From the NCBI RefSeq assembly GCF_048128805.1, contig NC_136004.1, positions 16,441,185 through 16,505,184 on the forward strand: a DNA stretch of 64,000 bases. Direction: 5' to 3'. This document shows positions 53,350 through 64,000 of this stretch, one piece after another; position 1 is the stretch's first letter; every line of letters starts with the position of its first letter. This DNA comes from Centroberyx gerrardi. Lineage: Eukaryota; Chordata; Actinopteri; Beryciformes; Berycidae. The position numbers and the translations under genes were made by a program. The notes below the pieces were generated by a model, which ran no database searches, was not told where the DNA came from, and was given only the letters and a program-made list of their open reading frames with translations.

Positions 53350-53520
53350 GTCGTTCATGTCCGCTCATCTCGTAGTTGTAATATTTCCGACAACACATGA
53401 ACGCAGTATCTGACAGGAGGCTATCCTTGGCTAGCCGAACTAACGTTAGCTACAGCGAGACAGTCTGTGTTTTAAACAGCAAATACAAATCTTGTGCATT
53501 TTAGGATACGTGGTTGGTAA
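53350..53520 (+). other. Presumed non-coding first exon of ddhd2
   Basis: A donor GTTG|GTAAGT follows 53516, and a weaker AAAA|GTGAGT is near 53588. The first coding exon starts after an acceptor at 54118-54119, so a spliced 5' UTR is expected. The area carries GCTAGC and TAACGTTA words. The transcription start is not visible. Confidence 0.45.
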
Positions 53521-54207
53521 GTTTAACGAAACGACTGACTGTGACTCGTGCTGTAAAGTCAATAACACCAGGACCTGAAAACTGAAAAGTGAGTGTCCTA
53601 TCCAGCCAGCTTAGCTAGCGTAAACCCTAACCAACGTTAGCAACCACTGGCCTCTGATTGTGTTTGTTTCGTTCTTGGTAACGTTAGTTTATTTCCAGAC
53701 AGAAGACAGAAGGCTCTCACTACACAAGCGATTGAACTTAATCTCATTCAAGCTCAGTCAAAGGCGTAACGTACATTAAAGATAACAAGATTAGACATGT
53801 AGGTAACTAAGGTTGCTACATAGTTTCTGTACTTATCACCCTTAACATGGGTGTCTCTAATTCCCATCATCAGTGCGTCACATTATGGCTCGGAGTGATC
53901 AGACAGGTGCCAGAGTTTTCTGAGAACTGGGATTACTAGTTAACTAGCTAGGTGTTACCTTGTCAGTCTTATTATCCCCATGGTTTATGTTGTTTTGATA
54001 TGACTAAATGGTGGTTAACCAAACAGTTTAGTGAAGATATTTGTAGTTGTTCCATTACAAGTTTGGCATGTTTTTACTGTCTTTTAGCTTTCTCTTTACA
54101 TTGTCTTGTCTCATTCTAGGTACAGCTGGACTGGCACAGGTCCTGAGTTTCTGTGCCCACCTCCCCCCTCCCGTCAGAGCTGAGGGTCGGGGTCAGGGCT
54201 CGGGGTA

Positions 54208-57200
54208 ATGTCACACAGCCCTGATGAAGAGGGGGGTCTCTCTCCGGCTGCCCCCACCATCAACGCCCAGGACCTGTTTGACACCCCCTCTCAGACTTTG
54301 GCTAGTGGAAACACACCTGAGGCGCAGGTAGTTGTCTGTGTCTGTATGTTTGTGTTCATGCCTGTGCTTATGTATGGGTGTATATGCAGACATTGACCTT
54401 GTACAAACATTCATAATTCCCCCTGCTTATGGTAGCCTATATGGGCCAGTGAAACTTCCCTAAAACCCAGCATTGTTATATAACACAGGTAGTTTAGACA
54501 ACTCCGTCTCTAAGTTCTTACATGGCCGTCCTTAAATGGTTGTCCTTGTATTTATTATTTCATCAGCTACTAGGAGGAGTGGGTGCCACATGCTGTTATG
54601 ATTGTCCTTGACCTTTATATATGTTACTGTATGTGTGCAGACCATACACACAAACACGTGTGTTTAGAGCTCAGAACATTTAAGGACACTTAATGTGTGA
54701 ATGTTTGTTTGTGCTCCAGTCGTCCTGGAGAACAACAACTGCTGCCGTCTTTTGCCCTACTGGGTGACTATGGAAATGGTGAGCCTGTGGAGCAAGGAGG
54801 GGGTGGGGGCATCTGGAAGTCACATACCGTCCCTCTGTATGCGTTTCACAACATAATAAACTTACGGACACAGTAACTAGTGCAGAGGACACAAGAAAAA
54901 CAGCATGGGGGCTTAGGCTACAGTCAGTATGTGACTGTATACTAGTGATAAACTAGAAAACATGGTGGGATGGAGTATTATGAATCACTTTCATGAGGGT
55001 TTAGTGATGACAGGTTTTGTGTGGTGCACCAGCGAAAAGATTTGTGACTAGGATGTACTATACAAGCAAATATTTAGAGGCTGGAACTTTGAGCCATTGC
55101 CAAACATTGTACACACAGGGTGGCATTACCTTGTTGGTGTCTGATTTTGAGATTTAGTTCCAAGGAAGGGCGTACCATGCACATTTACAGTTCACTGACA
55201 ATCCATCCCCAATGCAGATTACGCAGATTACACTAGAAATCTGATTGCTGATTTGGCAGCTGTGTGTGATGTGGTTGTGTGTTGTTGTGACAGGCGGTGG
55301 CAGTCTCTCTCTCCTTCAATCCAGCACATAAGATGGAGTAGAGCAGCAAAAACACTACTCAGTTCACCGGAGGCTGTGAGCTCTTCTACTTAAAGATAGG
55401 CCCGTAGAGTGAGCCAGATGTGAAGTGAATGTAGACTGATGGTGACAGGATGGCCACAGGATACGGTGACGGCGTTGTTTTTGGATGTGTGATATCCAAT
55501 AGAAATAGGTTTGTTTACAAGCTGTAGCTGTGTCAGTGGGGGAAACAGAAGGAGACAAGAGATGGCTTGTAGAGGAGGGAAGAATAAAGCAGGGCTTTGT
55601 GCGTCTGCCCAAGGGGAGGTCTGATCCTTTCCTGTCCGACTGTCCTCTGCCTTGTCTGATGGTCTCAGGTTCCTTGATAGGAGCTTAGTAGAAGCGCATA
55701 GACTGAGCTCAGACTTCTATAATTACTTATTCCTGAAACTACAGAGTTGTGCGGAGGACTGTCCTAAGGGGAGCAAAAGACAGGTATCTACAGTATATGG
55801 TAGGCTTTTGCTTTTTACATAGGAATTGGAGCAATATTGCCGGAATGAAGAAGAAATATTCAGCTTTGTTGATGTATGGTCTTGACAGTGCTGACATTTC
55901 TCCCAGGTGTCGCCAGTGGTGGATGAGGCCTCACCTTCTTCTACCTCCTCCTTCGAGATGCTTGACATGGAGTCTGTTCCACCTCCTTACCAAGTAGTAC
56001 AGCCTCACTGGTTCTTCTGTCGACGGGCTGATGACAACACCTCTTGGCTTCCTTTCAGTAGAGAGGACTCAGAGAAACTAGAGAATGCCTGTACCACTGG
56101 TAAGCGTGTAAATGCAGATAATCTGTGTGGGTATGTGAAAAGTTGGAAAGCAGTGAGAGTGCTATAAACAGCTGTGGGGAGGATGATGTGTCATAACACT
56201 GCTGCTGCCAGCACTGGCCTGATGCCCACTAGGGCACTTGACTCTCCTGACACAACACGTTCACTGTTACTGTCAGTTTCAAGTGTAAATTGAAGTTCAG
56301 TTTCAGGTAAGCTTTATCAATGATTTAAAAAGTTTCATTTGAAAATTAGATATTTACCATTAGGAAAAAAAGTTGATGCCTACACTTGCAAAATGATTGC
56401 TAGCACGAAATAAAGTTATTAAAGTTAGTTGTCATCATAAGGTTTTTAAGGTTTGCAGTTTTTGAGGATTGAATCATCTCTGTTTTTGAAATACTGACAA
56501 ATAAATCAAAATTTTCCGTAATGGGTATGTAGCGTTTTGGTAAGAAACCCTTTGTTTGTATCCGCTTGTGTACGTGCGTGTGTGTGTGTGTGTGTGGGTG
56601 TGGGTGTGGGTGTGGGTGTGGGTGTGTGTGTGTGTGTGTGTACTGCGCAGTAGGAGAGGAGGAGGTGGTGGTAGCTGTGGATGGAGAGCGGTATGACGTG
56701 CGTGTCAAGGAGAGGATGCGCTACGCTGTGTACTGGGAGCAGGCTCCCTCTGAGGTGCAACGCTGTACCTGGTTCTACAAAGGAGATAAAGACACCAGGT
56801 TCATGCCCTACCCCGAGGACTTCAGCAGCAGTCTGGAGGTAGTGTGACACGACAGCTGAGTCCTCACCACTGCAGTGCTATGCAAGTGTAAGGTGCTGTC
56901 ATTCCCACAGCTACTGGTCTTTTTATCCCTCCCTCCATCCTGCTCTCTCATCCTTTCATTTCTCAGGATGCCTATATGATAGCGGTGACTCTGGATGAGT
57001 GGAAGAGGAAGCTGGAGTTCCCTTCAGGAGAGACAGTCATCCTGCACAATCCCAAGGTAGGACCTGCTTGTAAATTATCACTATGTACAACATAATTAAA
57101 ACCACAAAACCACCTTACTAGATGATTTCTTTTTTAGCTGCAACCAGCAGCTAGAATAAGTCACTCTCTCAGTCAGTCCCAAAAACTTGTTTGTATAGTT

Positions 57201-58342
57201 TACGCTAGGTTTGCTACTCTAAATCCCAGGGGAGTCCATTTTGGAAGCGCCAAACTAGTCGCAGTTTATCACGGATTACGTGCTTGTTTAAATTTAGGTA
57301 TGATGTTTCCTTGCCTTACATGTCCTCCTCTCTTCCATTTCTACTCTCTTTTCTCAGCTGATAATGCAGTATCAACCAGTGGGTTTGCAGGATGAGTGGG
57401 TCTCCTCTCCCTCTGAGCAGACCCGTCCTCGAACAGTCAAGAGGGGAGTGGACAACATCTCTGTAGAAATACCAGATGGTATGTGTGTGTCTTGGGCAGG
57501 GGGTAGTAAGGTTTATACTGTACTATAGGCATGTTTCACAGCACCTGACCTGTATGAGCTAAACACCTTCCCCTCTGTATGTGTTTTCAGGGGAACCAGA
57601 AAAGGTGGACCACCTTGTCTTTATGGTCCATGGCATCGGCCCTGCATGTGACCTGCGCTTCAGATCCATCATACAGTGTGGTAAGTGCGTGTGTGTGTGT
57701 GTGTGTGTGTGTGTTTGTGTGTGAGTGTGTTTATTTAGGATTCCTTGTCTCTTTCCCTCTCCAGTGAATGACTTCAGAAGTGCATCCCTGTCTCTGCTGG
57801 GCTCTCATTATAAGCGTAGCCAGCTGGAGGGCAAGGTGGGCAGAGTGGAGTTCCTACCAGTCAACTGGCACAGCGCTCTACACGGAGACGCCACCGGTGT
57901 GGACGAGTAAGTAGAGGGAGAGAGAGAGAAGAGAGAGAGAGACAGAGGACAAAACAATATTCCTCTGCTATACCATACATGCTTATATGCCTATTTACAA
58001 AGAGCTGTGAAACTCAAGCTTTGAATCTGGATCTCCTTACTGTATTTTTCATCCTCCAACCCCCTTCCCTCCCTCCCTCCCTCTCTCCCTCCCTTCCTCC
58101 CTCCCTCCCTTTGTTCTTCCCAGGGACATCCAGAGGATCACTCTGCCCAGCATCAGCAGGCTGAGACATTTCACCAACGACACTCTGCTGGACCTGTTCT
58201 TCTATAACAGCCCCACCTACTGCCAGACCATAGTGGACACAGTGGCCTCCGAGGTCAACAGGCTGGACGCTCTCTTCAGACAGAGACACCCAGAGTTCAC
58301 TGGGGCAGTTTCTGTAGTGGGGCACAGCCTGGGTTAGAGACA

Positions 58343-58381
<39 letters not shown>

Positions 58382-61300
58382 CATAAAAAAGTGAAACCTA
58401 AAAATGCTAAATTCCAACCTCTCCCTTCTCTTTTTCTTTCCCCAGGTTCGTTGATCCTGTTTGATCTGTTAACCAATCAGAGGACTGGATCAGGAGAAAC
58501 CGACAGAGAGGGGGTACAGTGGCATTCCCAGTAATAGATAACATTGTTAAAATACCGACAAAAAGGATTGCAGATTTCTCTACACTTAGATAAGAAAATC
58601 TCTGTCCCATTGTGTTTTGCCCTGTGCATTAAGGTGCCTTGTGATCAGCCCAGTCCACTGACCTGTGACACCCTGGAGCAGACTCTGATCCGACTGGGAC
58701 TACAGGAATACCTGGCTACACTACAGAGAGAAAACCTAGACCTGGAATCACTGGTAACACACACACACACTGGACATACACACTCAAATGTAATGTAGAG
58801 TCAATTAACTGCTTTACTCTTGTTCTCTTCTTGCAGGCTCTGTGCCAGGACAGTGATCTTAAAGATCTAGGAATTCCTCTTGGACCTCGGAAGAAGATCC
58901 TGAACTACGTCAGGAGGAAACGAGTTCAAGAGGTCAGATACAGCCTGAAACCTTCCTTTTGTTTTTTTTCTAGAATATCTATGGTCTAGTTAGTAAAAGT
59001 GGCCATTAGACCCCCTTTACACCTGGCCTTAACATGCATCTCATATCTGGATACCATTTAGCTGAATTACATTGGGTGTGTGTCATTTAAAAGATGGTGG
59101 CTGCTCATCAAGTTGTGCTTTTATATGTACTTTTTCTAACATTTTGAAATGCAGGAAGAAGCCATATTAGGCAACTGGCATACTCTAGACACTGTAATAG
59201 CAGAGGAGAAGGATGTTTTATGCAGCTGCTTTTCTTAAATCTACTGTTCAGATTTGGCAGTAATTCCATTAACTGTTTTTTCAATCTCAATAGGACTGTA
59301 AGGCAGGGATGGTGCTTCTGGCCCCAGGGCTGCAAGCTCCACCTCCAGATTCCTTGGCCATTGATCACCATGGTAACCAGTCTTCAGGCTTGACACCACA
59401 GCAGTCCCAGTTCCACAGAGCGCAGTCCATCACCAGCGCTGTAGACTATGAATACTTTGACGTGGGCATCGGACAGGTAGCGCACACATGCACCAACACA
59501 CACTTATTGTGCTTGGGAGTTAACAGTAGCTAAACGCTTTGGTATATCACCTTCCTGCTTCTCTCCTCCCCTGCTTGCCTGGACAGACCAATGGAGGCAT
59601 AGCCAAGGGACAGGTCTGTCTCCCATGGTGTCCCCATGCTCTCTAGCTGTGTCCCTAGTTATCTTTGATTTCACCATGAGTTTTTCTTCACATATGGTCT
59701 GGTCAGGGAAAACGTTGGGTTATAGACGTATGTAATTTACATGAGCAAAAGGGTTTCCATGGCTAAGTCACATTGTATGGTTAAAAAACCTCTATGGTTG
59801 AGGCTTTATCCATATATGCCCCATGAAGTTGTATCACACACCCACTGCCTGCGCCCCTTCTATCCTGCATGAGTGCTCAGTTCCCTGGTTTCCCCTTAGC
59901 TGCTGTCATACTCCCTGGCTGCTGCCTTGATGTCATGAAAGCTAGTTTGGCTGTGGTTTCAAATCATCATTGTGCACCAGTGGAGTATTAACTCATTTCC
60001 ATCTGATAGTATGGATCTATAGATGCTCTACTTTATGTTCTCTGAGAAAATTGTGTTAAATCATTAATGTTTTACCAAATTTGATAGAACACATGTTTCT
60101 GCCCCTCTCATTTCTTCCCCAGGTATCCATTAACTACCCACAGCTGGTGTTCCAGCCTCAGACCTTTTTTGCTTTTGGCTCTCCCATTGGAATGTTCCTG
60201 ACGGTCCGCGGGCTTAAACAAATCGATCCCAACTACACCTTCCCCACCTGCAAGAGCTTCTATAACATCTATCATCCTGTGAGTAGTCACATCCTTACCG
60301 CACCTCCCCATTCCAGCACACGTCCTGCACTCAACCCTGTAAAGTATTACACCAGCTTTCATTTGCCACGGTTACACTTGTCTTTTCAGTGCGACTTTAA
60401 TCATCCAATCCCACCAGGATGCATTAACTGGGCAGCTCTGAATTTTACCAAATCACATTTTGCTTACAGTGTAATCCAGTAAACCAGACCTGCCCATTTA
60501 ATGCATTCTGGTGTGACTGAATGGTAAAATTTGCATTGAAAAGACAAGACTGCAACATTTGATCAACGAACCATTTTATGACAAGAAGATTGGGATCAGT
60601 TTCACTACTATGCGGTCAGTACTTAGTGCCGTATAAACAAAAATAACATTTGTGTTTGGATGAACTGAACCAAATTGAGTTTATTGCACATTTACCATTT
60701 TCATTGGGTGAAACTGAGGCCATCTGTATTGTGTTTATTGATCTTGGTTTGATAATATGACTTGGTGAGTGGTTGATTGAGTAAGTGTTGATTGAGTCAT
60801 TTTTCCAGTTATCTGTTAGGGCATATTAGGGTTATTTTGTGGTTTTTCGTTCATGCACTCTTTGTAGGGTTTGACTGTATTTTAATTCAGACTGCTTCTG
60901 ACAAACTCTGTCAGGCTTAGGCCTGAATGGCGCCCCGGGCAACCCAGTCACACTGCAACAACAAATGTGCCAAAGTGTTAGCATGCACCGTTAGTAGCAA
61001 AGAAAATATATACTAGACAAACAGATGTCTTCTTTTCGCATAACACTGTGTTGATGTTGATTTATCAAAAGTTGGTGTATTGCTTGAATAACACAATGTT
61101 AAATCCATCTTTTCTTCTTTATCTGTGTGTAGTATGACCCAGTGGCCTATCGGATAGAACCCATGATTGTGTCAGAGGTGGATCTGGAGCCCATGCTAAT
61201 CCCTCACCATAAGGGTCGCAAGAGGATGCACCTGGGTATGGCTGTCTGTTTCTGTCTCCCTGTCTCTTTCTGTCTGTCTACCTAGGCAGTTTTGAGGAAA

Positions 61301-64000
61301 ATCACGGTTTGTTTACTGAATTTAATGCTACTGTTTGTTTCTGACCCATAGAACTTAAGGACAGTTTGACCCGTATGAGCATGGATCTGAAGAATAACGT
61401 CTTGGGATCACTGCGGACGGCGTGGCAGTCCTTTGCCAGACTACCTGTGGCTGCACTGCCCCCAGTGGACGAGGGAGAAACTACAACAGAGAGAAACCTT
61501 CAAGAGACACAGGGTATAAACAAGCACATCTCCCTGACTGTGTGTGCGTGTATGTGTGTGTTCGGATGTGTGGATGTTGTGTGTATGTGCACTTGCCCAA
61601 GTGTGTCTAACCTTATCTCCTCATCCCTGCCTGCATGTTGCTCCCCTCCCCTCCCCTCTTCTCTCTGCTCTATCTGGTGGTTGGTTCTACCTCCCTCACC
61701 CCTGACCCTTTTACCTTGAACCTCAGCCTCAGCAGCAGTCACTGCTTCTGCCAAGAGGGAAGAGAAAAGTGCTGATTTTTGGACTAAAATACTGGAGTGG
61801 CCCAGGGCCCTTCATATGCATTACTTCCAAGGTAAGCCAGGAGAACCACTTGGCTTGAATGACCTGAGTGAATGAACTCATTCTAGCTCATTATTAGTTA
61901 GCGGTCTGGTTAACTACCACCCAGTCCTCTTTATACAGAGAACTCTCTGATAAACTGCCTGATATGGTGAACGTGAGTCTATGGTAACCTGTGCCATATT
62001 CAGCCTCTTATTTAAGTCCCCTGCCTTGGATTTGGACAATAAACCTCTCTTGTATCTCTACATTTACCTGCATACAGAAAGAGGCTACATCAATTACCAC
62101 CATCACTAGTTTTCATTGCAGAAAAGATGCCACTTGATCTGCAGTGTTGATAGAGACTATTCTACTCAATTAGTCTGGTTCACTTCAGCACCCTCGCTCC
62201 CTCACAAATAGCAAATCTCACTATTAGTGTATGTCAATATTGCAGCAGGCTCTCACTATCCCATACAATGCCTGCTATGCTTAGCTTGTCTGCTCCTCCC
62301 TCTCCCCATGCCTAATTACACTACTAGTGTAAGTCTGCTATAGTCTGCTATACATTACATCTAATCTTCAAATGCGATTTGCCTGTAAAGATACTTCCTC
62401 CTGGCCCTTCCTTCCCTCTGCTGCTGACAGTTATTATTGGCTGAATTCATTGTTTGCTTCACCATCGCAAGCAACTTGAGAAACTAGTCCATGGCAGTCC
62501 GTTTACTTTGTGTAAGCTGAACAAATAAGACAAGTTGGACAATGTTGACCACAGTTGCAGTTTGTCCACCCAGAATAATTGGCTGCAGCTCAACTTTTAG
62601 GGAACATCATTCAGCAGCAGCAGGTCACATAGCTACACATCCTGCCCATTTCTAGACCAGCAGTTCAGTTGCTATCTGAGTGCACAGTTAGAGCACATCT
62701 ATGAAATTTCTTAATTTCTTTCTTCCCTTCGTCACTTCCCTATATAGTGCTGCAAGATCCAAAAAAATGAGATTCCTGAGGTAGAACAAAGCACGGCAGT
62801 GTTTTTTTGTATACCCGCCATGTCTCCGATTAAAGGAATAGATGGCTGGGAAGAAATACTGTAATGCAAAAGTAGGCCTTCCTCCAGTTCTCAAGGAACA
62901 GACTTGGATCAACATGGGATAAATGACATATTACCATATAACTTGAGATTTTAAGTGCTGGTATGTATTTATCAATGTTGTCCAGAAATACAAGCCTGTA
63001 AACTCAGGATTAGATTATCGGAAATAGCCATTCAGAAAACTTAAGAAGGTAGCAGCTTCCATTTTTAGATTTGTAGATATATCTACATTCCTCTAGACCT
63101 GCTGAGGTCTCTAAATGACTAGTCTATTTTTTATTATGTCCTTGTTGAACTATGCAATCCCTGAGATGGTAACCTTTTGTAGGCCCTCATAAGATCACTC
63201 TTAAGATAACATTGTGTGACAAATGCCGTTGTAAAATGACATAACATACCAATGGACGCAGTCCCTAATAATCATTCAAATCTGTCACCCAACACAAAAC
63301 TAACCCACTATACATGAAACAACTCAAAACCAGCAGTAAGTTAACACCTGTATTACCAATTGATATAATAGACATCTACTCCAGCAATCTAGAGGTCAGT
63401 GAAAAAACGTACTTACTGTAGACCCACCTTATCAAACACAACATCATGAAATAAGATGGTCCCCATCCCACAAAAGCATAATGGACTACTACCACAATTA
63501 CAATCAATGCATACAAAAAATAACTTGTTGCCTAGGCAAATGTGTGATACATCAGAATAATGCATTACATCATTATCACAAATCCCAATTAGACTAGAAT
63601 GAAAACCAGCAGGACTTTGACTTCTGACAGCTGCAAATTCAACCAATTCCCGCAATATTTGTGAGAACTTGCAATTTTGCAAAATTACTTTTCACATAAA
63701 TAGTCAAATCAGACCATATGTCAGCAAACTATGTCAACCTTTGTCTTCTTAAAGCTTTCTACAACCAGCCACTCCACAGTGGAGCTTTAGAGAGGCAGGA
63801 GATGGAGGACAATGAGTTGTAGTTTATGTGAGTTGTAATCACTCTTAGAGGTGTAAGAAGCTCTAGGCACTTTGTTTTTCATTTAACCTGCACTATTATA
63901 ATTTTCATTTATCCTGAGCCCTTGGTTCGTGTACTGTTTGTGAGAAGAACACAAAGTCTACCTCAAACATAAATGGGCGATTTATAACAGCAGCTCCACT
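54208..64000 (+). CDS. ddhd2: DDHD domain-containing phospholipase/lipase 2, 3' end beyond window
   Basis: Intracellular phospholipase A1/triglyceride lipase, important in neurons (human loss causes spastic paraplegia SPG54). Coding exons: 54208-54327, 55907-56099, 56651-56838, 56967-57056, 57358-57478, 57591-57680, 57765-57906, 58124-58332, 58446-58513, 58634-58753, 58837-58932, 59294-59476, (59587-59613), 60123-60278, 61133-61235, 61352-61513 and 61727-61831. Domains: WWE-like N-terminal part ([22 protein letters not shown]), lipase core with [14 protein letters not shown] and the nucleophile elbow GHSLGS split over 58332/58446 (Ser about 383), SAM domain (58634-58932), and DDHD domain ([47 protein letters not shown]). 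Match to human DDHD2 is strong after residue about 55. All junctions are GT-AG. The final DDHD exons are not in the window. Confidence 0.96.
54720..54778 (+). other. Possible alternative (frame-breaking) ddhd2 exon
   Basis: A 59-nt segment between acceptor TTTGTTTGTGCTCCAG and donor AATG|GTGAGC. Between the two phase-0 coding exons it would shift the frame and give a stop (TGA) after 15 codons. Skipping it yields a protein that aligns with DDHD2. It could be a regulated poison exon, part of an alternative 5' transcript, or chance. Confidence 0.35.
56579..56643. repeat. (TG)n/(GGGTGT)n repeat beside a ddhd2 acceptor
   Basis: A TG run interrupted by a GGGTGT hexamer array, ending 8 bases before the acceptor AG of the exon that starts at 56651. 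It takes the place of a normal polypyrimidine tract. Confidence 0.8.
57689..58380. repeat. Simple repeats in ddhd2 introns
   Basis: A GT run at about 57689-57722, a GA tract at about 57915-57945, a CCCTCCCT-type tract at about 58063-58110 (serving as the polypyrimidine tract of the next exon), and a CA run at about 58342-58379. Confidence 0.85.
59005..59085. repeat. Fragment of a fish DNA-transposon-like repeat
   Basis: CCATTAGACCCCCTTTACAC followed by CTGGCCTTAACATGCATCTC resembles the end of a common teleost non-autonomous element. Only about 80 bases are recognisable, in a ddhd2 intron. Confidence 0.35.
59587..59613 (+). CDS. ddhd2: Probable 27-nt in-frame microexon of ddhd2
   Basis: The 27 bases encode TNGGIAKGQ between a pyrimidine-rich acceptor (about 59558-59586, ending CTTGCCTGGACAG) and the donor GGGACAG|GTCTGT. 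The flanking exons (ending 59476, starting 60123) are both in phase 0, so inclusion adds nine residues between DVGIGQ and VSINYPQ without frame change. Human DDHD2 as I recall it lacks these residues, so it would be an alternative or fish-specific exon between SAM and DDHD domains. Confidence 0.5.
61832..64000. other. ddhd2 intron to window end
   Basis: About 2.2 kb in which I could not find the last DDHD2 exons (expected core near GMLNGGQRIDYVLQEKP in human). It is AT-rich with no clear repeat family; a short palindrome CTCCACAGTGGAG lies near 63772. Confidence 0.55.

Overview
The window looks like a gene-dense piece of a ray-finned (teleost) fish genome. All genes are split into many exons with short introns, dinucleotide repeats of CA/GT type are frequent, and several fish-type SINE, LINE-tail and DNA-transposon remnants sit in introns. 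I rebuilt eight protein-coding genes exon by exon from splice junctions, reading frame and remembered family sequences. The reading phase closes in all six complete genes (predicted 614, 778, 684, 841, about 263 and 1427 residues), so I see no frameshift or broken gene among them. The species and all gene names rest on recalled protein similarity, not on a search.

Layout, left to right: vcp (minus, 5' two fifths of the coding sequence only); fancg (minus, complete); a 3 kb repeat-rich spacer; nefh (plus, complete, TATA promoter); thoc5 (minus, complete, convergent with nefh); tfip11 (minus, complete); srrd (plus, complete, sharing a head-to-head promoter with tfip11); a cluh-family gene (minus, convergent with srrd, start codon uncertain); a 4 kb 5' region; ddhd2 (plus, head-to-head with cluh, running off the right edge).

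The gene pairs vcp/fancg, nefh/thoc5 and tfip11/srrd are also neighbours in the human genome as I recall it (9p13 and 22q12), so the window joins conserved micro-synteny blocks. The genes do not form one pathway: protein unfolding (vcp), DNA crosslink repair (fancg), axonal cytoskeleton (nefh), mRNA export (thoc5), spliceosome disassembly (tfip11), an SRR1-like factor (srrd), mitochondrial mRNA regulation (cluh family) and neuronal lipid hydrolysis (ddhd2).

I found no new multi-gene system. The observations most worth checking are: three GC-AG introns (nefh, tfip11, srrd); a probable 27-nt in-frame microexon and a possible frame-breaking 59-nt exon in ddhd2; a palindromic octamer TAACGTTA clustered at the 5' ends of three loci; a divergent CLUH-family protein with a 231-residue acidic tail in one exon; and a near-perfect hairpin in a cluh intron.
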